Assembly (NCBI GenBank): GCA_042091275.1 | Contig: JBELHR010000001.1 | Span: 62,001 to 126,000, forward strand | From: JBELHR01 sp042091275 | GTDB lineage: Bacteria > Bacteroidota > Bacteroidia > Flavobacteriales > Flavobacteriaceae | Direction of reading: 5' to 3' | Length of the DNA: 64,000 nucleotides | In this document: piece after piece, positions 9,536 through 18,522 of the stretch | Layout: each line of letters begins with the position of its first letter | Numbering within the stretch: the stretch's first letter is position 1 | Position numbers and translations under genes: made by a program | Notes under the pieces: generated by a model | What the model saw: the letters and a program-made list of their open reading frames with translations, nothing else | Told to the model about the DNA's origin: nothing | The model's database searches: none

Positions 9536-9560
9536 CAAATTTATAAATTTTTTACCACAA
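9536..9560 (-). promoter_or_regulatory. Candidate promoter of mraZ / dcw operon
   Basis: On the minus strand a TAAATTTG box (9543-9536) fits the Bacteroidota -7 consensus TAnnTTTG and would start transcription about 12 bases before the mraZ ATG. A TTG at 9560-9558 could be the -33 element, but the 14-base spacer is shorter than the usual 17-23, so that part is weak. The MraZ-like repeats cover the -33 area. Confidence 0.5.
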
Positions 9561-9578
9561 TTTACCACTTAATACCAC
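9553..9578 (-). promoter_or_regulatory. MraZ operator: three direct repeats with 10-bp period
   Basis: The minus strand carries GTGGTA three times in exact 10-base phase; the plus-strand TACCAC copies lie at 9553-9558, 9563-9568 and 9573-9578. E. coli MraZ is known to bind TGGGN direct repeats separated by 5 bases, which is also a 10-base period, upstream of mraZ. Copy number, spacing, orientation and location just above the -7 box all fit an autoregulatory MraZ site with the core TGGTA. The assignment to MraZ is by inference from position and spacing. Confidence 0.75.
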
Positions 9579-9704
9579 TTTGTTAATAACTTTTGACCTC
9601 AAGCCTCCAAAACCCCTATTTTACTGATATAGCGACGATTAGAATCGGGATGACTAAAGTTTCGTTGAGAAGAATGTTTAGATAGCTATTCAGTAAAAAA
9701 AAAC

Positions 9705-9712
9705 TATATTTG
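9705..9712 (+). promoter_or_regulatory. Candidate -7 box for the hydrolase-engB-rluA operon
   Basis: TATATTTG matches TAnnTTTG exactly and lies 20 bases before the ATG at 9733. I see no TTG at the expected upstream distance, so only the -7 element is claimed. Confidence 0.45.
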
Positions 9713-9732
9713 CTCCTTTAAGAAGACAATTG

Positions 9733-10497
9733 ATGCACTTCAATCTAAAAGAAGAAAAAGGCTTTAAATATATCGAGGTAGGCTCGGGAAAACCAATAAT
9801 CATTTTACATGGTTTGATGGGCGCATTGAGTAATTTTGACGCCGTTTGTAAACATCTATCCAGCAATGGATATAAGGTTTTTATCCCTGAATTACCGGTA
9901 TACGAGCTACCTATATTAAAAACGAATGTCAAAAATCTATCTAATTATATTGTAGATTTTATGGCTTTCAAATCCATCCCGAAAGCTATGTTTTTGGGTA
10001 ATTCTTTGGGAGGACATGTAGCCTTGTATACTACCAAGTCCCATCCAGAACTGACCGAAGCTCTTGTGCTGACAGGAAGCTCGGGATTGTATGAGAAATC
10101 TATGGGAGACACCTACCCAAAGAGAGGAGATTACAACTATATCAAAACCAAAACTGAGGAAGTATTTTACGACTCAAATGTGGTGACTAAGGAGTTAGTT
10201 GACGACCTATACGATGCGGTAAACAACAGAAATAAAGTAATTCGAATTTTGGCTTTAGCAAAGAGTGCTATTAGACACAATATGTCTAAGGACTTGCCAA
10301 AAATGAATATTCCTGCTTGTTTGATCTGGGGTAAAAACGATACGGTAACTCCGCCAGAAGTCGCTGAAGAGTTTCACCAAACACTTCCGGACTCAGACCT
10401 TTATTGGTTGGATAAATGCGGACATGCACCAATGATGGAGCATCCTAAGGAATTTAATTCCATCTTGACCTCTTGGCTCACTTCAAGGAATTTATAA
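9733..10497 (+). CDS. Alpha/beta-hydrolase fold protein
   Basis: Cytoplasmic alpha/beta hydrolase of 254 residues, substrate unknown. The oxyanion-hole HG (H26-G27), the nucleophile elbow GNSLGG with S91, the acid in WGKNDTVTPP and the C-terminal histidine in CGHAPMMEHP form a complete catalytic triad in the usual order. The frame could begin at TTG 9730, but the adjacent ATG at 9733 is preferred. One base separates its stop from engB, so the two are co-transcribed. Relatives are often annotated as 2-hydroxymuconic-semialdehyde-hydrolase-like or as lipases; nothing here chooses between such activities. Confidence 0.85.
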   Translation: MHFNLKEEKGFKYIEVGSGKPIIILHGLMGALSNFDAVCKHLSSNGYKVFIPELPVYELPILKTNVKNLSNYIVDFMAFKSIPKAMFLGNSLGGHVALYTTKSHPELTEALVLTGSSGLYEKSMGDTYPKRGDYNYIKTKTEEVFYDSNVVTKELVDDLYDAVNNRNKVIRILALAKSAIRHNMSKDLPKMNIPACLIWGKNDTVTPPEVAEEFHQTLPDSDLYWLDKCGHAPMMEHPKEFNSILTSWLTSRNL

Positions 10498-10498
10498 A

Positions 10499-11110
10499 AT
10501 GCAAATTAAGACCGCTAAGTTTATTATTAGCAACACTAAAGTCAGCAAATGTCCTGCTGAACACATACCGGAATACGCCTTTATCGGGAGGTCTAACGTA
10601 GGGAAATCTTCCTTGATAAATATGTTGACCGATCATAAAAACTTAGCAAAAACCTCTGGAAAGCCTGGGAAAACTCAATTGATAAATCATTTTAAAATAA
10701 ATGATCATTGGTTTTTAGTAGATTTACCCGGTTATGGTTACGCACAAGTTTCAAAGACTCGAAGGGCGAAATTCCAGAGCTTTATCACCGCTTATTTTGA
10801 AGAGAGAAAGCAACTTGTATGTAGTTTCCTCCTAGTAGATTCGCGACATGAACCTCAAAAAATTGACCTGGAATTTATGGAGTATCTCGCAGACGCCCAG
10901 ATCCCATTTGCTATAATTTTCACGAAAGGGGACAAGCTTAAACAAGGAGAAGCAAACAAAAACCTCAGTCGTTATAAAAAAATCATGAAGGCTGTTGGCT
11001 GGGAAGAAATGCCAACCCACTTCTTGACAAGCGCCAGTTCTAAGGAAGGAAAAAAAGAGGTCCTAGACTTTATCGATCAAACCAATAAAGAAATAGCAGA
11101 GCATTTCTAG
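10499..11110 (+). CDS. engB: EngB/YsxC/YihA, ribosome-biogenesis GTPase
   Basis: Small TrmE-Era-type GTPase (203 residues) needed for late 50S subunit assembly. G1 is GRSNVGKS (30-37), G2 the KPGKTQ loop, G3 DLPGYGYA and G4 TKGD, all intact. The length is normal for the family. ATG one base after the hydrolase stop; the next gene starts two bases after its TAG, so it is the middle of a three-gene operon divergent from mraZ. Confidence 0.95.
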   Translation: MQIKTAKFIISNTKVSKCPAEHIPEYAFIGRSNVGKSSLINMLTDHKNLAKTSGKPGKTQLINHFKINDHWFLVDLPGYGYAQVSKTRRAKFQSFITAYFEERKQLVCSFLLVDSRHEPQKIDLEFMEYLADAQIPFAIIFTKGDKLKQGEANKNLSRYKKIMKAVGWEEMPTHFLTSASSKEGKKEVLDFIDQTNKEIAEHF

Positions 11111-11112
11111 CC

Positions 11113-11799
11113 ATGCAGACTAATTCTGAAAATTTAATTGTTTTATACGAAGACAATCACCTTATCGCTATCAACAAGCGTCCGGGAGATTTGGTTCAAG
11201 GCGACAAGACAGGCGATCTTCCCTTGAGCGATTGGGTAAAACAATACATCAAAAAAAAATACAATAAACCGGGAGAGGTTTTTCTGGGAACTGTTCACCG
11301 TCTCGACAGACCCACCTCCGGAATCGTGATTTTTGCAAAAACCTCAAAAGCCCTTGAGAGGATGAACAAAATGTTCCGTGAAAAAGATATTGACAAAACC
11401 TATTGGGCTCTTGTCAAAAACAAACCCTCCAAAACCAAAGACCGATTAGAAGACTTTCTAGTAAAAGACCCAAAGACAAACAAGTCTAAAGTAACCTCGG
11501 AAAAAACCTCTAATAGCAAAAAAGCTGTTCTCAATTATTGTATTCGACAGACCTTAAACAATTATTATCTACTAGAGATAAATTTAGAAACTGGTCGTCA
11601 TCATCAAATACGTACTCAACTAGCAGCAATCGGATGCCCGATCAAAGGAGATCTAAAGTACGGTTTCCCGAGAAGCAATAAAGATGCAGGCATATCTCTT
11701 CACGCCAGACAAATAGACTTTATCCACCCCGTAAAAAAAGAGCCTCTAAAAATAGTAGCTCCTTGTCCGAAAGACACCTTATGGGATTTGTGCAAATAA
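11113..11799 (+). CDS. RluA-family pseudouridine synthase, short form without S4 domain
   Basis: Isomerises uridine to pseudouridine in an RNA target. The catalytic motif HRLDRPTSG places the Asp at residue 65, and the downstream block LETGRHHQIRTQLA is also typical of the RluA/RluC/RluD family. At 228 residues it lacks the N-terminal S4 domain of RluC/RluD, like RluA, TruC and many Bacteroidota paralogues, so the RNA target cannot be read from sequence. It ends at a hairpin terminator shared with ilvC. Confidence 0.88.
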   Translation: MQTNSENLIVLYEDNHLIAINKRPGDLVQGDKTGDLPLSDWVKQYIKKKYNKPGEVFLGTVHRLDRPTSGIVIFAKTSKALERMNKMFREKDIDKTYWALVKNKPSKTKDRLEDFLVKDPKTNKSKVTSEKTSNSKKAVLNYCIRQTLNNYYLLEINLETGRHHQIRTQLAAIGCPIKGDLKYGFPRSNKDAGISLHARQIDFIHPVKKEPLKIVAPCPKDTLWDLCK

Positions 11800-11829
11800 A
11801 AAAGCCACCCTTAACAAGGTGACTTTTTT
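11798..11829. terminator. Bidirectional Rho-independent terminator between the rluA-type gene and ilvC
   Basis: A-run plus G (11798-11804) pairs with C plus T-run (11823-11829), and CACC (11806-11809) pairs with GGTG (11818-11821), with one C/A mismatch and an 8-base loop. A-tract and T-tract flank both sides, so it can serve both converging genes. Confidence 0.85.
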
Positions 11830-11857
11830 AATTCTAAGACTCATTTCAATAAGTCGC

Positions 11858-13324
11858 TTATAATTGCTTCATAGCTGTCATAGAGGCTCTTAAAACCGAT
11901 CCTATACGCTCTACATCGTGATTGCGAATAGAAGTGTTAACAGAAATTAGCTCTTGATTATCAACTTGATTCCCTGAAGAAAAATCTCGGCCTATTACTT
12001 CAGAGCCTAGAGAATTGACATAATCTCTAATCAAAGGTTTACAAGCGTGATCAAATAAATAACATCCATACTCCGCAGTATCGGAAATAACTCTATTCAT
12101 TTCGTAAAGTTTTTTTCTGGCAATTGTATTGGCAATAAGAGGTACCTCATGCAGAGATTCATAATAGGCAGAGGCATCGATAATACCCGATTCTGTCATG
12201 GATTCATATGCTAATTCCACACCTGCTTTTACCATAGCGACCATCAACAATCCCTGATCAAAATACACTTGCTCTTCAAGTGGGGCTTCACTAGCACTAG
12301 ATTTCTCAAAAGTAGTCGCTTCAGTATCTGACCTCCACGTGTGAAGATCTTTGTCATCATTGGCCCAATCTTCCATCATTTTTTGTGAAAAAGATCCGGA
12401 TAGAATATCATCCATATGCTTTCTAAAAAGTGGTCTCATCAAAACCTTCAATTCCTCCGAAATCTTATAAGCTTCAATTTTTGCTGGATTTGATAAACGA
12501 TCCATCATAGTCGTAATTCCTCCGTGCTTCAAAGCTTCCGTAATAGTTTCCCAGCCGTATTGAATGAGCCTAGAAGCGTGAGTTGCCTCTACCCCATCGG
12601 CTATCATTTTGTCATACCCCAGAATAGAACCTGTTTGAAGCAAGCCGCATAATATAGTTTGCTCTCCCATCAAATCAGACTTAACCTCTGCCACAAAGGA
12701 AGATTCTAAAACTCCAGCTCGATCACCCCCAGTAGCTACAGCATAAGCTTTAGCTTGCTCAAAACCGTGACCCTTTGGATCGTTCTCTGGATGAACTGCA
12801 ATAAGAGTAGGCACACCAAAACCTCTTTTGTATTCCTCTCTTACTTCGGAGCCAGGACTTTTAGGAGCAACCATAATAACGGTTAAATCTTTTCGGATCT
12901 CCATCCCCTCTTCCACGACATTAAATCCGTGAGAATAAGATAGGGTAGCCCCCTGTTTCATAAGTGGCATAACCGTGTTTACCACATGGGTGTGCTGCTT
13001 GTCCGGAGTCAAATTAATAACCAAATCTGCCTGAGGAATCAAATCCTCAAAACTACCGACTTCAAAACCATTAGAACTCGCATTTTTAAAGGAAGCTCTT
13101 TGCTCCTTTATCGCTTGTGGACGGAGGGCATAAGAAATATTCAATCCCGAGTCACGCATATTTAAACCCTGGTTAAGTCCCTGAGCTCCACAACCGACAA
13201 TAACAATTTTTTTGTTTTTCAAAACGGAAACTCCTTCTGTAAATTCAGTGGGATCCATAAACCTACACTGCCCCAATTGATCTAACTTCTCTCTTAGAGA
13301 CAGGGTATTAAAATAATTCTTCAT
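11858..13324 (-). CDS. ilvC: Ketol-acid reductoisomerase, class II
   Basis: Converts 2-acetolactate or 2-aceto-2-hydroxybutyrate to the dihydroxy acid using NADPH and Mg2+, the second common step of valine/isoleucine synthesis. The 488 residues correspond to the long class II enzyme with duplicated helical domain as in E. coli, rather than the roughly 330-residue class I. The N-terminus (MKNYFNTLSLREKL) and the Rossmann loop GCGAQGLNQG from residue 44 closely resemble the E. coli protein, and the basic YALRPQA stretch fits NADPH preference. Last gene of ilvDBNC, 16 bases behind ilvN. Confidence 0.95.
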   Translation of the reverse strand: MKNYFNTLSLREKLDQLGQCRFMDPTEFTEGVSVLKNKKIVIVGCGAQGLNQGLNMRDSGLNISYALRPQAIKEQRASFKNASSNGFEVGSFEDLIPQADLVINLTPDKQHTHVVNTVMPLMKQGATLSYSHGFNVVEEGMEIRKDLTVIMVAPKSPGSEVREEYKRGFGVPTLIAVHPENDPKGHGFEQAKAYAVATGGDRAGVLESSFVAEVKSDLMGEQTILCGLLQTGSILGYDKMIADGVEATHASRLIQYGWETITEALKHGGITTMMDRLSNPAKIEAYKISEELKVLMRPLFRKHMDDILSGSFSQKMMEDWANDDKDLHTWRSDTEATTFEKSSASEAPLEEQVYFDQGLLMVAMVKAGVELAYESMTESGIIDASAYYESLHEVPLIANTIARKKLYEMNRVISDTAEYGCYLFDHACKPLIRDYVNSLGSEVIGRDFSSGNQVDNQELISVNTSIRNHDVERIGSVLRASMTAMKQL

Positions 13325-13340
13325 TCTTGTATTTTTCTTA

Positions 13341-13868
13341 TTAAATAAATTCTTTTAAGCGCTCTGAAATTCTCATTTCTTTTTTAGATACAGCAATTCT
13401 TCCCGAACGGACATATTGCTTCAAACCATAAGGCAACAACTCCCGATACAACTCCTCTAAAACTTCGCGGTGACCTGTTTTTTCAATAACAAAAAAATCA
13501 GGCGAAACCGTAACTATATTGGCGTGAGAGTTTTTAATCACATTTTGAACTTCTCTCTCCTCGAACAGAACAGAAGAATTCAATTTATACATTGCGGACT
13601 CTTGGAAAATCGTGTCGTCGTCGTTGTGATAAAAAGCCTTTATAACTTCAATTTGCTTGTCTATTTGACCGACAATCTTTTTTACTTGATCTTCATCCAT
13701 TTTGACAACTATAGTCAAACGATGTACATTTTCTATCTCTGATTCTGAAGCATTTAAACTCTCAATATTAATATGTCGCTTCAAGAAAATAGTTGTGATC
13801 CGATTTAGAAGTCCTAAATTATTTTCCGTGTATACGATAATCGTATAAGATGTTTTTGAATTTTTCAT
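13341..13868 (-). CDS. ilvN: Acetolactate synthase small (regulatory) subunit
   Basis: Regulatory partner of IlvB that binds valine and activates the catalytic subunit. An N-terminal ACT domain is clear (YTENNLGLLNRITTIFLKR, then INIESLNASESE), followed by the second ALS_ss-type domain; the length of 175 residues is typical. One base separates its ATG from the ilvB stop, which fits the need for matched subunit synthesis. Confidence 0.93.
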   Translation of the reverse strand: MKNSKTSYTIIVYTENNLGLLNRITTIFLKRHINIESLNASESEIENVHRLTIVVKMDEDQVKKIVGQIDKQIEVIKAFYHNDDDTIFQESAMYKLNSSVLFEEREVQNVIKNSHANIVTVSPDFFVIEKTGHREVLEELYRELLPYGLKQYVRSGRIAVSKKEMRISERLKEFI

Positions 13869-13869
13869 A

Positions 13870-15567
13870 TTAACTAAGTCTTATTTCAGCGACAGACGCA
13901 CCAGAGGGCACCATCGGGAAAACATTATCTTCTTTCTCAATCATAACCTCTAAAAAGTAAGAGGATTTACTCGCTATCATTTCTTGAACAGAACTAGCTA
14001 GATCCTTGCGATCACTAACCTTTTTCGCCTGAATATCGTAGGCTTCCACCAGCTTTATAAAATCTGGACTTATCATATGAGTCGAGGCATAACGTTTGTC
14101 AAAAAACAATTGCTGCCATTGCCTAACCATTCCCAGGAACTCATTATTCATTACCACTATTTTGACAGCAACACCTGTCTGCAGTATAGTCCCCAGCTCC
14201 TGACAAGTCATTTGGAAGCCACCGTCACCAATTATAGCAACCACCTCCCGATCTGGAGCACCCATTTTGGCACCAATAGCTGCAGGAAGAGCAAAGCCCA
14301 TAGTTCCTAAACCTCCAGAAGTAATATTGCTTTTGGATTTTTTAAACTTAGCATATCGGCAGGCAAACATTTGGTGTTGTCCCACATCGGATACGATTAC
14401 CGCTTCATTTTTAGTTTCTTTATTTATAAGATTCATTACCTCCCCCATGGTAAGTCCAACTTTGGAAGGATTTAACTGATCATCTATAACCGCTTCTTTC
14501 TCTTGATCTAAACAATCTTCGAAGCGCTTTCTCCAATCTGGATGCGAACCATATTCAATCAAAGGCATCATCTGTTTTAAGGTCTTTTTGACATCCCCCA
14601 AGACCGCAACTTCTGTCTTTACATTTTTATCTACCTCAGCGGGATCGATTTCAAAATGAATCACTTTTGCTTGTTTAGCATAGGAATCCAATCTACCGGT
14701 AACCCTATCGTCGAAACGCATTCCGATGGCAATTAGCACATCGCATTCATTGGTCAATACATTAGGACCGTAATTTCCGTGCATACCCAGCATACCAACA
14801 TGTAGCGGGTGATCACTATCCAAAGCTGAAAGTCCTAAAATTGTGGATGCAGATGGAATTCCAGATTTTTCAATAAAATCTTTAAACTCTTCCTCCGCGT
14901 GTCCCAAAATAATTCCTTGACCCCAAATTATATAAGGTCTTTTTGCAGTGTTAATTAATCTAGCTGCTTCTGCTAGACTTTTATCGCTTGTCACAGGAAC
15001 AGGTTTATAACTGCGAACTCCTGTGCATACTTCATAGTTAAAATCTAAGAACCCTTGTTGGGCGTCTTTTGTTATATCGATCAGAACTGGTCCAGGTCTT
15101 CCAGATTTAGCAATGTAAAATGCCTTTGCCAAAATAGAAGGAATTTCCTCCGCTTTGGTAATCTGATAATTCCATTTTGTTACGGGTGTTGAAATACTTA
15201 TGATATCCGTCTCTTGAAAAGCATCCGTTCCCAAAAGACTGGAATTGACTTGTCCCGTTATGCAGACCATAGGAGTGGAATCTATCTGAGCATCTGCTAT
15301 TCCAGTAATCAGATTAGTGGCTCCCGGACCTGAAGTAGCCATAGCCACACCTATCCTCCCTGAGACCCTCGCATAGCCTTGAGCCATATGAGTAGCTCCT
15401 TGTTCGTGCCTGGTCAATACGTGATGAATTTGATCTTGAAATTTAAAAAGCTCATCATATACAGGCATAATAGCTCCACCTGGATACCCGTAAAGGATAT
15501 CAACACCTTCTTCGATAAGAGACCGCACAACGGCCTCAGATCCTGTTATTTGAGTTGAGTTGTTCAT
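13870..15567 (-). CDS. ilvB: Acetolactate synthase large (catalytic) subunit
   Basis: ThDP-dependent condensation of two pyruvates, or pyruvate plus 2-oxobutyrate. The 565 residues show the N-terminal ThDP glutamate in RHEQGATHMAQGYAR, a central FAD/DHS-like domain and the C-terminal ThDP/Mg motif beginning GDGGFQMTCQELGT and continuing to NNEFLGMVRQW. ATG lies 7 bases after the ilvD stop. With IlvN it forms the valine-sensitive holoenzyme. Confidence 0.95.
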   Translation of the reverse strand: MNNSTQITGSEAVVRSLIEEGVDILYGYPGGAIMPVYDELFKFQDQIHHVLTRHEQGATHMAQGYARVSGRIGVAMATSGPGATNLITGIADAQIDSTPMVCITGQVNSSLLGTDAFQETDIISISTPVTKWNYQITKAEEIPSILAKAFYIAKSGRPGPVLIDITKDAQQGFLDFNYEVCTGVRSYKPVPVTSDKSLAEAARLINTAKRPYIIWGQGIILGHAEEEFKDFIEKSGIPSASTILGLSALDSDHPLHVGMLGMHGNYGPNVLTNECDVLIAIGMRFDDRVTGRLDSYAKQAKVIHFEIDPAEVDKNVKTEVAVLGDVKKTLKQMMPLIEYGSHPDWRKRFEDCLDQEKEAVIDDQLNPSKVGLTMGEVMNLINKETKNEAVIVSDVGQHQMFACRYAKFKKSKSNITSGGLGTMGFALPAAIGAKMGAPDREVVAIIGDGGFQMTCQELGTILQTGVAVKIVVMNNEFLGMVRQWQQLFFDKRYASTHMISPDFIKLVEAYDIQAKKVSDRKDLASSVQEMIASKSSYFLEVMIEKEDNVFPMVPSGASVAEIRLS

Positions 15568-15574
15568 AAATTAT

Positions 15575-17254
15575 CTATTTATCTGTTATACAACCTTCCG
15601 ATGCACTTGCAACCGTTTTGGCATACTTATATAAAATTCCTTTAGTGTGTTTTAATTTCGGCACTTGCCACTGCATTCTGCGAGATTCTAATTCCTTCTC
15701 ACTGAGCAAAACATCAATACTGTTGTCAGCTGCTGAAATTTTAATCTGATCTCCGTTTTGAATAAGAGCAATATTTCCTCCAACTTGAGCTTCAGGCGAA
15801 ATATGACCGACAACAAATCCGTGAGTTCCTCCCGAAAATCTTCCATCGGTAATCAAGGCTACAGAATTACCGAGTCCAGCCCCCATAATCATACTCGTAG
15901 GTTTTAACATTTCGGGCATTCCTGGACCTCCTTTGGGTCCGACATATCTAATTACAATGACATCTCCCGGAGACACTAAGCCTTCCGAAATTCCAGAATT
16001 TGCCTCAGACTCAGAATTGAAAACAACTGCCTTTCCTTCGAAATAGTCTCCTTCTTTACCGGACATTTTGGCGACAGCCCCATCCTTGGCCAAGTTCCCC
16101 CTCAAAATCTGGATATTACCAGAATTCTTGAGTGCTTTTTCCTTTGGAAATATAACTTGTTGGTCTTCTTCAAAAACTAAGGGCTCTACATTTTCTAAGT
16201 TTTCCGCAAGCGTTTTTCCACTTACAGTCATACAGTCTCCATGCAAGAAACCGTTATTCAAAAGATACTTCATAACAGCAGGGGTTCCGCCTACTGCGTG
16301 GACATCTTCCATCAAATAATTACCCGATGGTTTTAAGTCTGCAATGAGAGGAGTCCTATCGCTTACCTTTTGAAAATCATCAATCTTAAAATCAATATCT
16401 GCCGCATGAGCAATAGCCAAAAAGTGCAGCACTGCATTGGTACTACCTCCTAGGGCATTCACCATAGTAATTGCATTTTCAATTGATTTTTTGGAGACTA
16501 TATCGCTTGGTTTGATATCCAACTCCATTAAATTTCGTATCGCCTTTGCCGTACGAGAAGCCTCTTCAAATTTATAAGGGTTTTCTGCTGGGATAGAAGA
16601 ATTAAAAGGTAGGGCAAGCCCCATCGCCTCAATTGCAGAAGCCATTGTATTTGCGGTATACATCCCCCCACAAGCGCCAGCTCCAGGAATCGCGCGTTTT
16701 ATGACTGCTCTGTATTCGGCATCATCTATTTCACCGGCTACTTTTTGTCCTAAGGCCTCAAAAGCAGAAACAATATTTAACTTCTTGCCTTTGTAATTTC
16801 CAGAAGCAATGGTACCACCATAAACCATAATACTCGGCCTATCTAGGCGAAGCATTGCAATAATGGATCCAGGCATGTTTTTGTCGCAACCAACAACTGC
16901 TACTAGACTGTCGTAGCTTTGAGCATTCATAACTGTTTCTATAGAATCCGCTATAATATCTCTGGAAACAAGGGAATAATTCATACCTGAAGTACCCATT
17001 GAAATCCCATCACTAACCCCAATTGTGTGGAAGGTAAGTCCCACCAAATCAATATTAGAGATTTCCTTATTTATATTTTCAGCTAAACCATTTAAATGCA
17101 TGTTACAAGGATTCCCTTGGTAACCTGTACTTACAACACCCACCTGAGCCTTATTCATATCTGCATCTGTCAAACCTATTCCGTATAACATAGCTTGAGA
17201 TGCAGGCTGAGTATCATCTTGAGTGAGTCTTTTACTGTGCTTATTTAAGTTCAT
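15575..17254 (-). CDS. ilvD: Dihydroxy-acid dehydratase
   Basis: Fe-S enzyme that dehydrates 2,3-dihydroxy-isovalerate/3-methylvalerate to the 2-oxo acids. The 559 residues have the two cysteine motifs GCDKNMPGS and GAGACGGMYTANTM, the TDGRFSGGTHG block near the C-terminus and normal length. It is the first gene of ilvD-ilvB-ilvN-ilvC. ATG at 17254-17252, about 37 bases downstream of the inferred transcription start; the leader is too short for a leader-peptide attenuator. Confidence 0.95.
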   Translation of the reverse strand: MNLNKHSKRLTQDDTQPASQAMLYGIGLTDADMNKAQVGVVSTGYQGNPCNMHLNGLAENINKEISNIDLVGLTFHTIGVSDGISMGTSGMNYSLVSRDIIADSIETVMNAQSYDSLVAVVGCDKNMPGSIIAMLRLDRPSIMVYGGTIASGNYKGKKLNIVSAFEALGQKVAGEIDDAEYRAVIKRAIPGAGACGGMYTANTMASAIEAMGLALPFNSSIPAENPYKFEEASRTAKAIRNLMELDIKPSDIVSKKSIENAITMVNALGGSTNAVLHFLAIAHAADIDFKIDDFQKVSDRTPLIADLKPSGNYLMEDVHAVGGTPAVMKYLLNNGFLHGDCMTVSGKTLAENLENVEPLVFEEDQQVIFPKEKALKNSGNIQILRGNLAKDGAVAKMSGKEGDYFEGKAVVFNSESEANSGISEGLVSPGDVIVIRYVGPKGGPGMPEMLKPTSMIMGAGLGNSVALITDGRFSGGTHGFVVGHISPEAQVGGNIALIQNGDQIKISAADNSIDVLLSEKELESRRMQWQVPKLKHTKGILYKYAKTVASASEGCITDK

Positions 17255-17297
17255 TTTTATCCTAAACGGTAGTTTTTATTCATTTGTGACTATCCCT

Positions 17298-17326
17298 CAA
17301 AAATACTTTTTCCCTTAAAAGGGCAA
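17298..17326 (-). promoter_or_regulatory. Promoter of ilvDBNC with an inverted repeat in the spacer
   Basis: On the minus strand TTG (17326-17324), an 18-base spacer and TATTTTTG (17305-17298) match the Bacteroidota promoter TTG-N17-23-TAnnTTTG. Within the spacer lies CCCTT-AA-AAGGG (17312-17323), an inverted repeat placed where a repressor would block polymerase. The remaining part of the 230-base divergent region up to 17484 is AT-rich and shows nothing else I can name. Confidence 0.7.
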
Positions 17327-17484
17327 TATAGAGCTGAGATACAATCTACACTACCCAAAACACATATATCAACATTAACTATCTCATAAACAGTATTTTA
17401 ACACTATTACACATACTATATTTAAGAATTAAAAGAGAGTAGCATTAAAGATTAAAATTTCTTATTTTAGACAAAATTAGTATT

Positions 17485-18522
17485 ATGAATAAACCTCTGT
17501 CCTACCTATTTGCTTATTTGCTGCCTATTTCGGTTTTGATTTCTTTCGAACTGAGTGGCTGGATCGCATATTTTCCAGTCTATATTTATTTTCTAATACT
17601 TCCTGTTTTAGAACTGATTTTAAAACCTGCAGATGGAAATTTAGAAAAGTCACAAAACATAAAAGCAAAAAAAAATCCTTGGTTTACACTAATTATCTGC
17701 CTTGCCTTACCCTTTCAAATTCTTGTATTAGTTGTTTTTTTACTCAAAATAAACGAGTTGGAATTTGCTAGTCCGGCGTTTATAGCAGCTTGTGTCAATA
17801 TGGGGCTAGTCAATGGAATTTTAGGTATAAACGTAGGTCATGAACTAGGGCATTCAAAAAATAAAATCGAGGAGCGCTTTGGAGAAATTTTGTTGCTACT
17901 ATCTTTAAATAGCCATTTTAAACCTTACCACAACATGGGGCATCACTACGATGTAGCTACGCGAAAAGACCCTGCTACCGCACGAAAAAACGAATGGCTT
18001 TTTCTATTTTGGATTAGAAGTCATTTTATGAGCTACTATTATGCTTGGCAACTCGAAAACAAAAGGGTGAAAACTGAAAAAGGATTAAAGAAACTAAGCA
18101 AAAACTATATGATAGTCTACAGTCTATTCAGTTTGCTTTTGACTGGAACCATATATTTCTTGTTTGGAGGCTATGTACTCTTGGGCTATCTTCTCAGCGT
18201 AGTTTTAGGTATTTTACTTTTGGAGACGGTAAACTATATCGAACATTATGGCTTATTGCGAAATAAAATATCGGAAAAACGATTTGAACGACCCCATGTC
18301 ACCCATTCTTGGAACTCGAATCACATCCTCGGAAGAGTGACCTTGTTTAATCTATCTCGTCATTCAGATCACCATCACAAAGTGAATAAAAAATACCAAA
18401 ATCTCATGAGCCTTGAAGAAAGCCCCCAACTCCCAACAGGATATCCCGGGATGATGCTTCTCGCTTTTGTACCTCCACTATTTTTCTCAATCATGAACCC
18501 TAAACTCAATCAAAATGAGTAA
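17485..18522 (+). CDS. AlkB-like membrane di-iron monooxygenase (alkane 1-monooxygenase family)
   Basis: Integral-membrane hydroxylase of the fatty-acid-desaturase superfamily. Four histidine clusters are visible: HELGH (119-123), HNMGHH (149-154), the NYIEHYGL motif from residue 250 and RHSDHHH (H293-H298). The HYG motif is diagnostic for AlkB-type hydrocarbon hydroxylases rather than desaturases. About six membrane spans flank them. At 345 residues it is shorter than the roughly 400-residue characterised AlkB proteins and has no fused rubredoxin. It overlaps the downstream aldehyde dehydrogenase by 8 bases, suggesting terminal oxidation of a hydrocarbon or fatty chain; the real substrate is not shown. 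No rubredoxin gene is in the window. Confidence 0.82.
   Translation: MNKPLSYLFAYLLPISVLISFELSGWIAYFPVYIYFLILPVLELILKPADGNLEKSQNIKAKKNPWFTLIICLALPFQILVLVVFLLKINELEFASPAFIAACVNMGLVNGILGINVGHELGHSKNKIEERFGEILLLLSLNSHFKPYHNMGHHYDVATRKDPATARKNEWLFLFWIRSHFMSYYYAWQLENKRVKTEKGLKKLSKNYMIVYSLFSLLLTGTIYFLFGGYVLLGYLLSVVLGILLLETVNYIEHYGLLRNKISEKRFERPHVTHSWNSNHILGRVTLFNLSRHSDHHHKVNKKYQNLMSLEESPQLPTGYPGMMLLAFVPPLFFSIMNPKLNQNE

Noticed and set aside
9519..9568. GTG start of mraZ at 9568
   Set aside because: The added N-terminus is not family-like, and the region contains the operator repeats and the likely -7 box.
17255..17297. Leader peptide and attenuator before ilvD
   Set aside because: Only about 37 bases lie between the predicted transcription start and the ATG, with no run of Val, Leu or Ile codons and no terminator hairpin.
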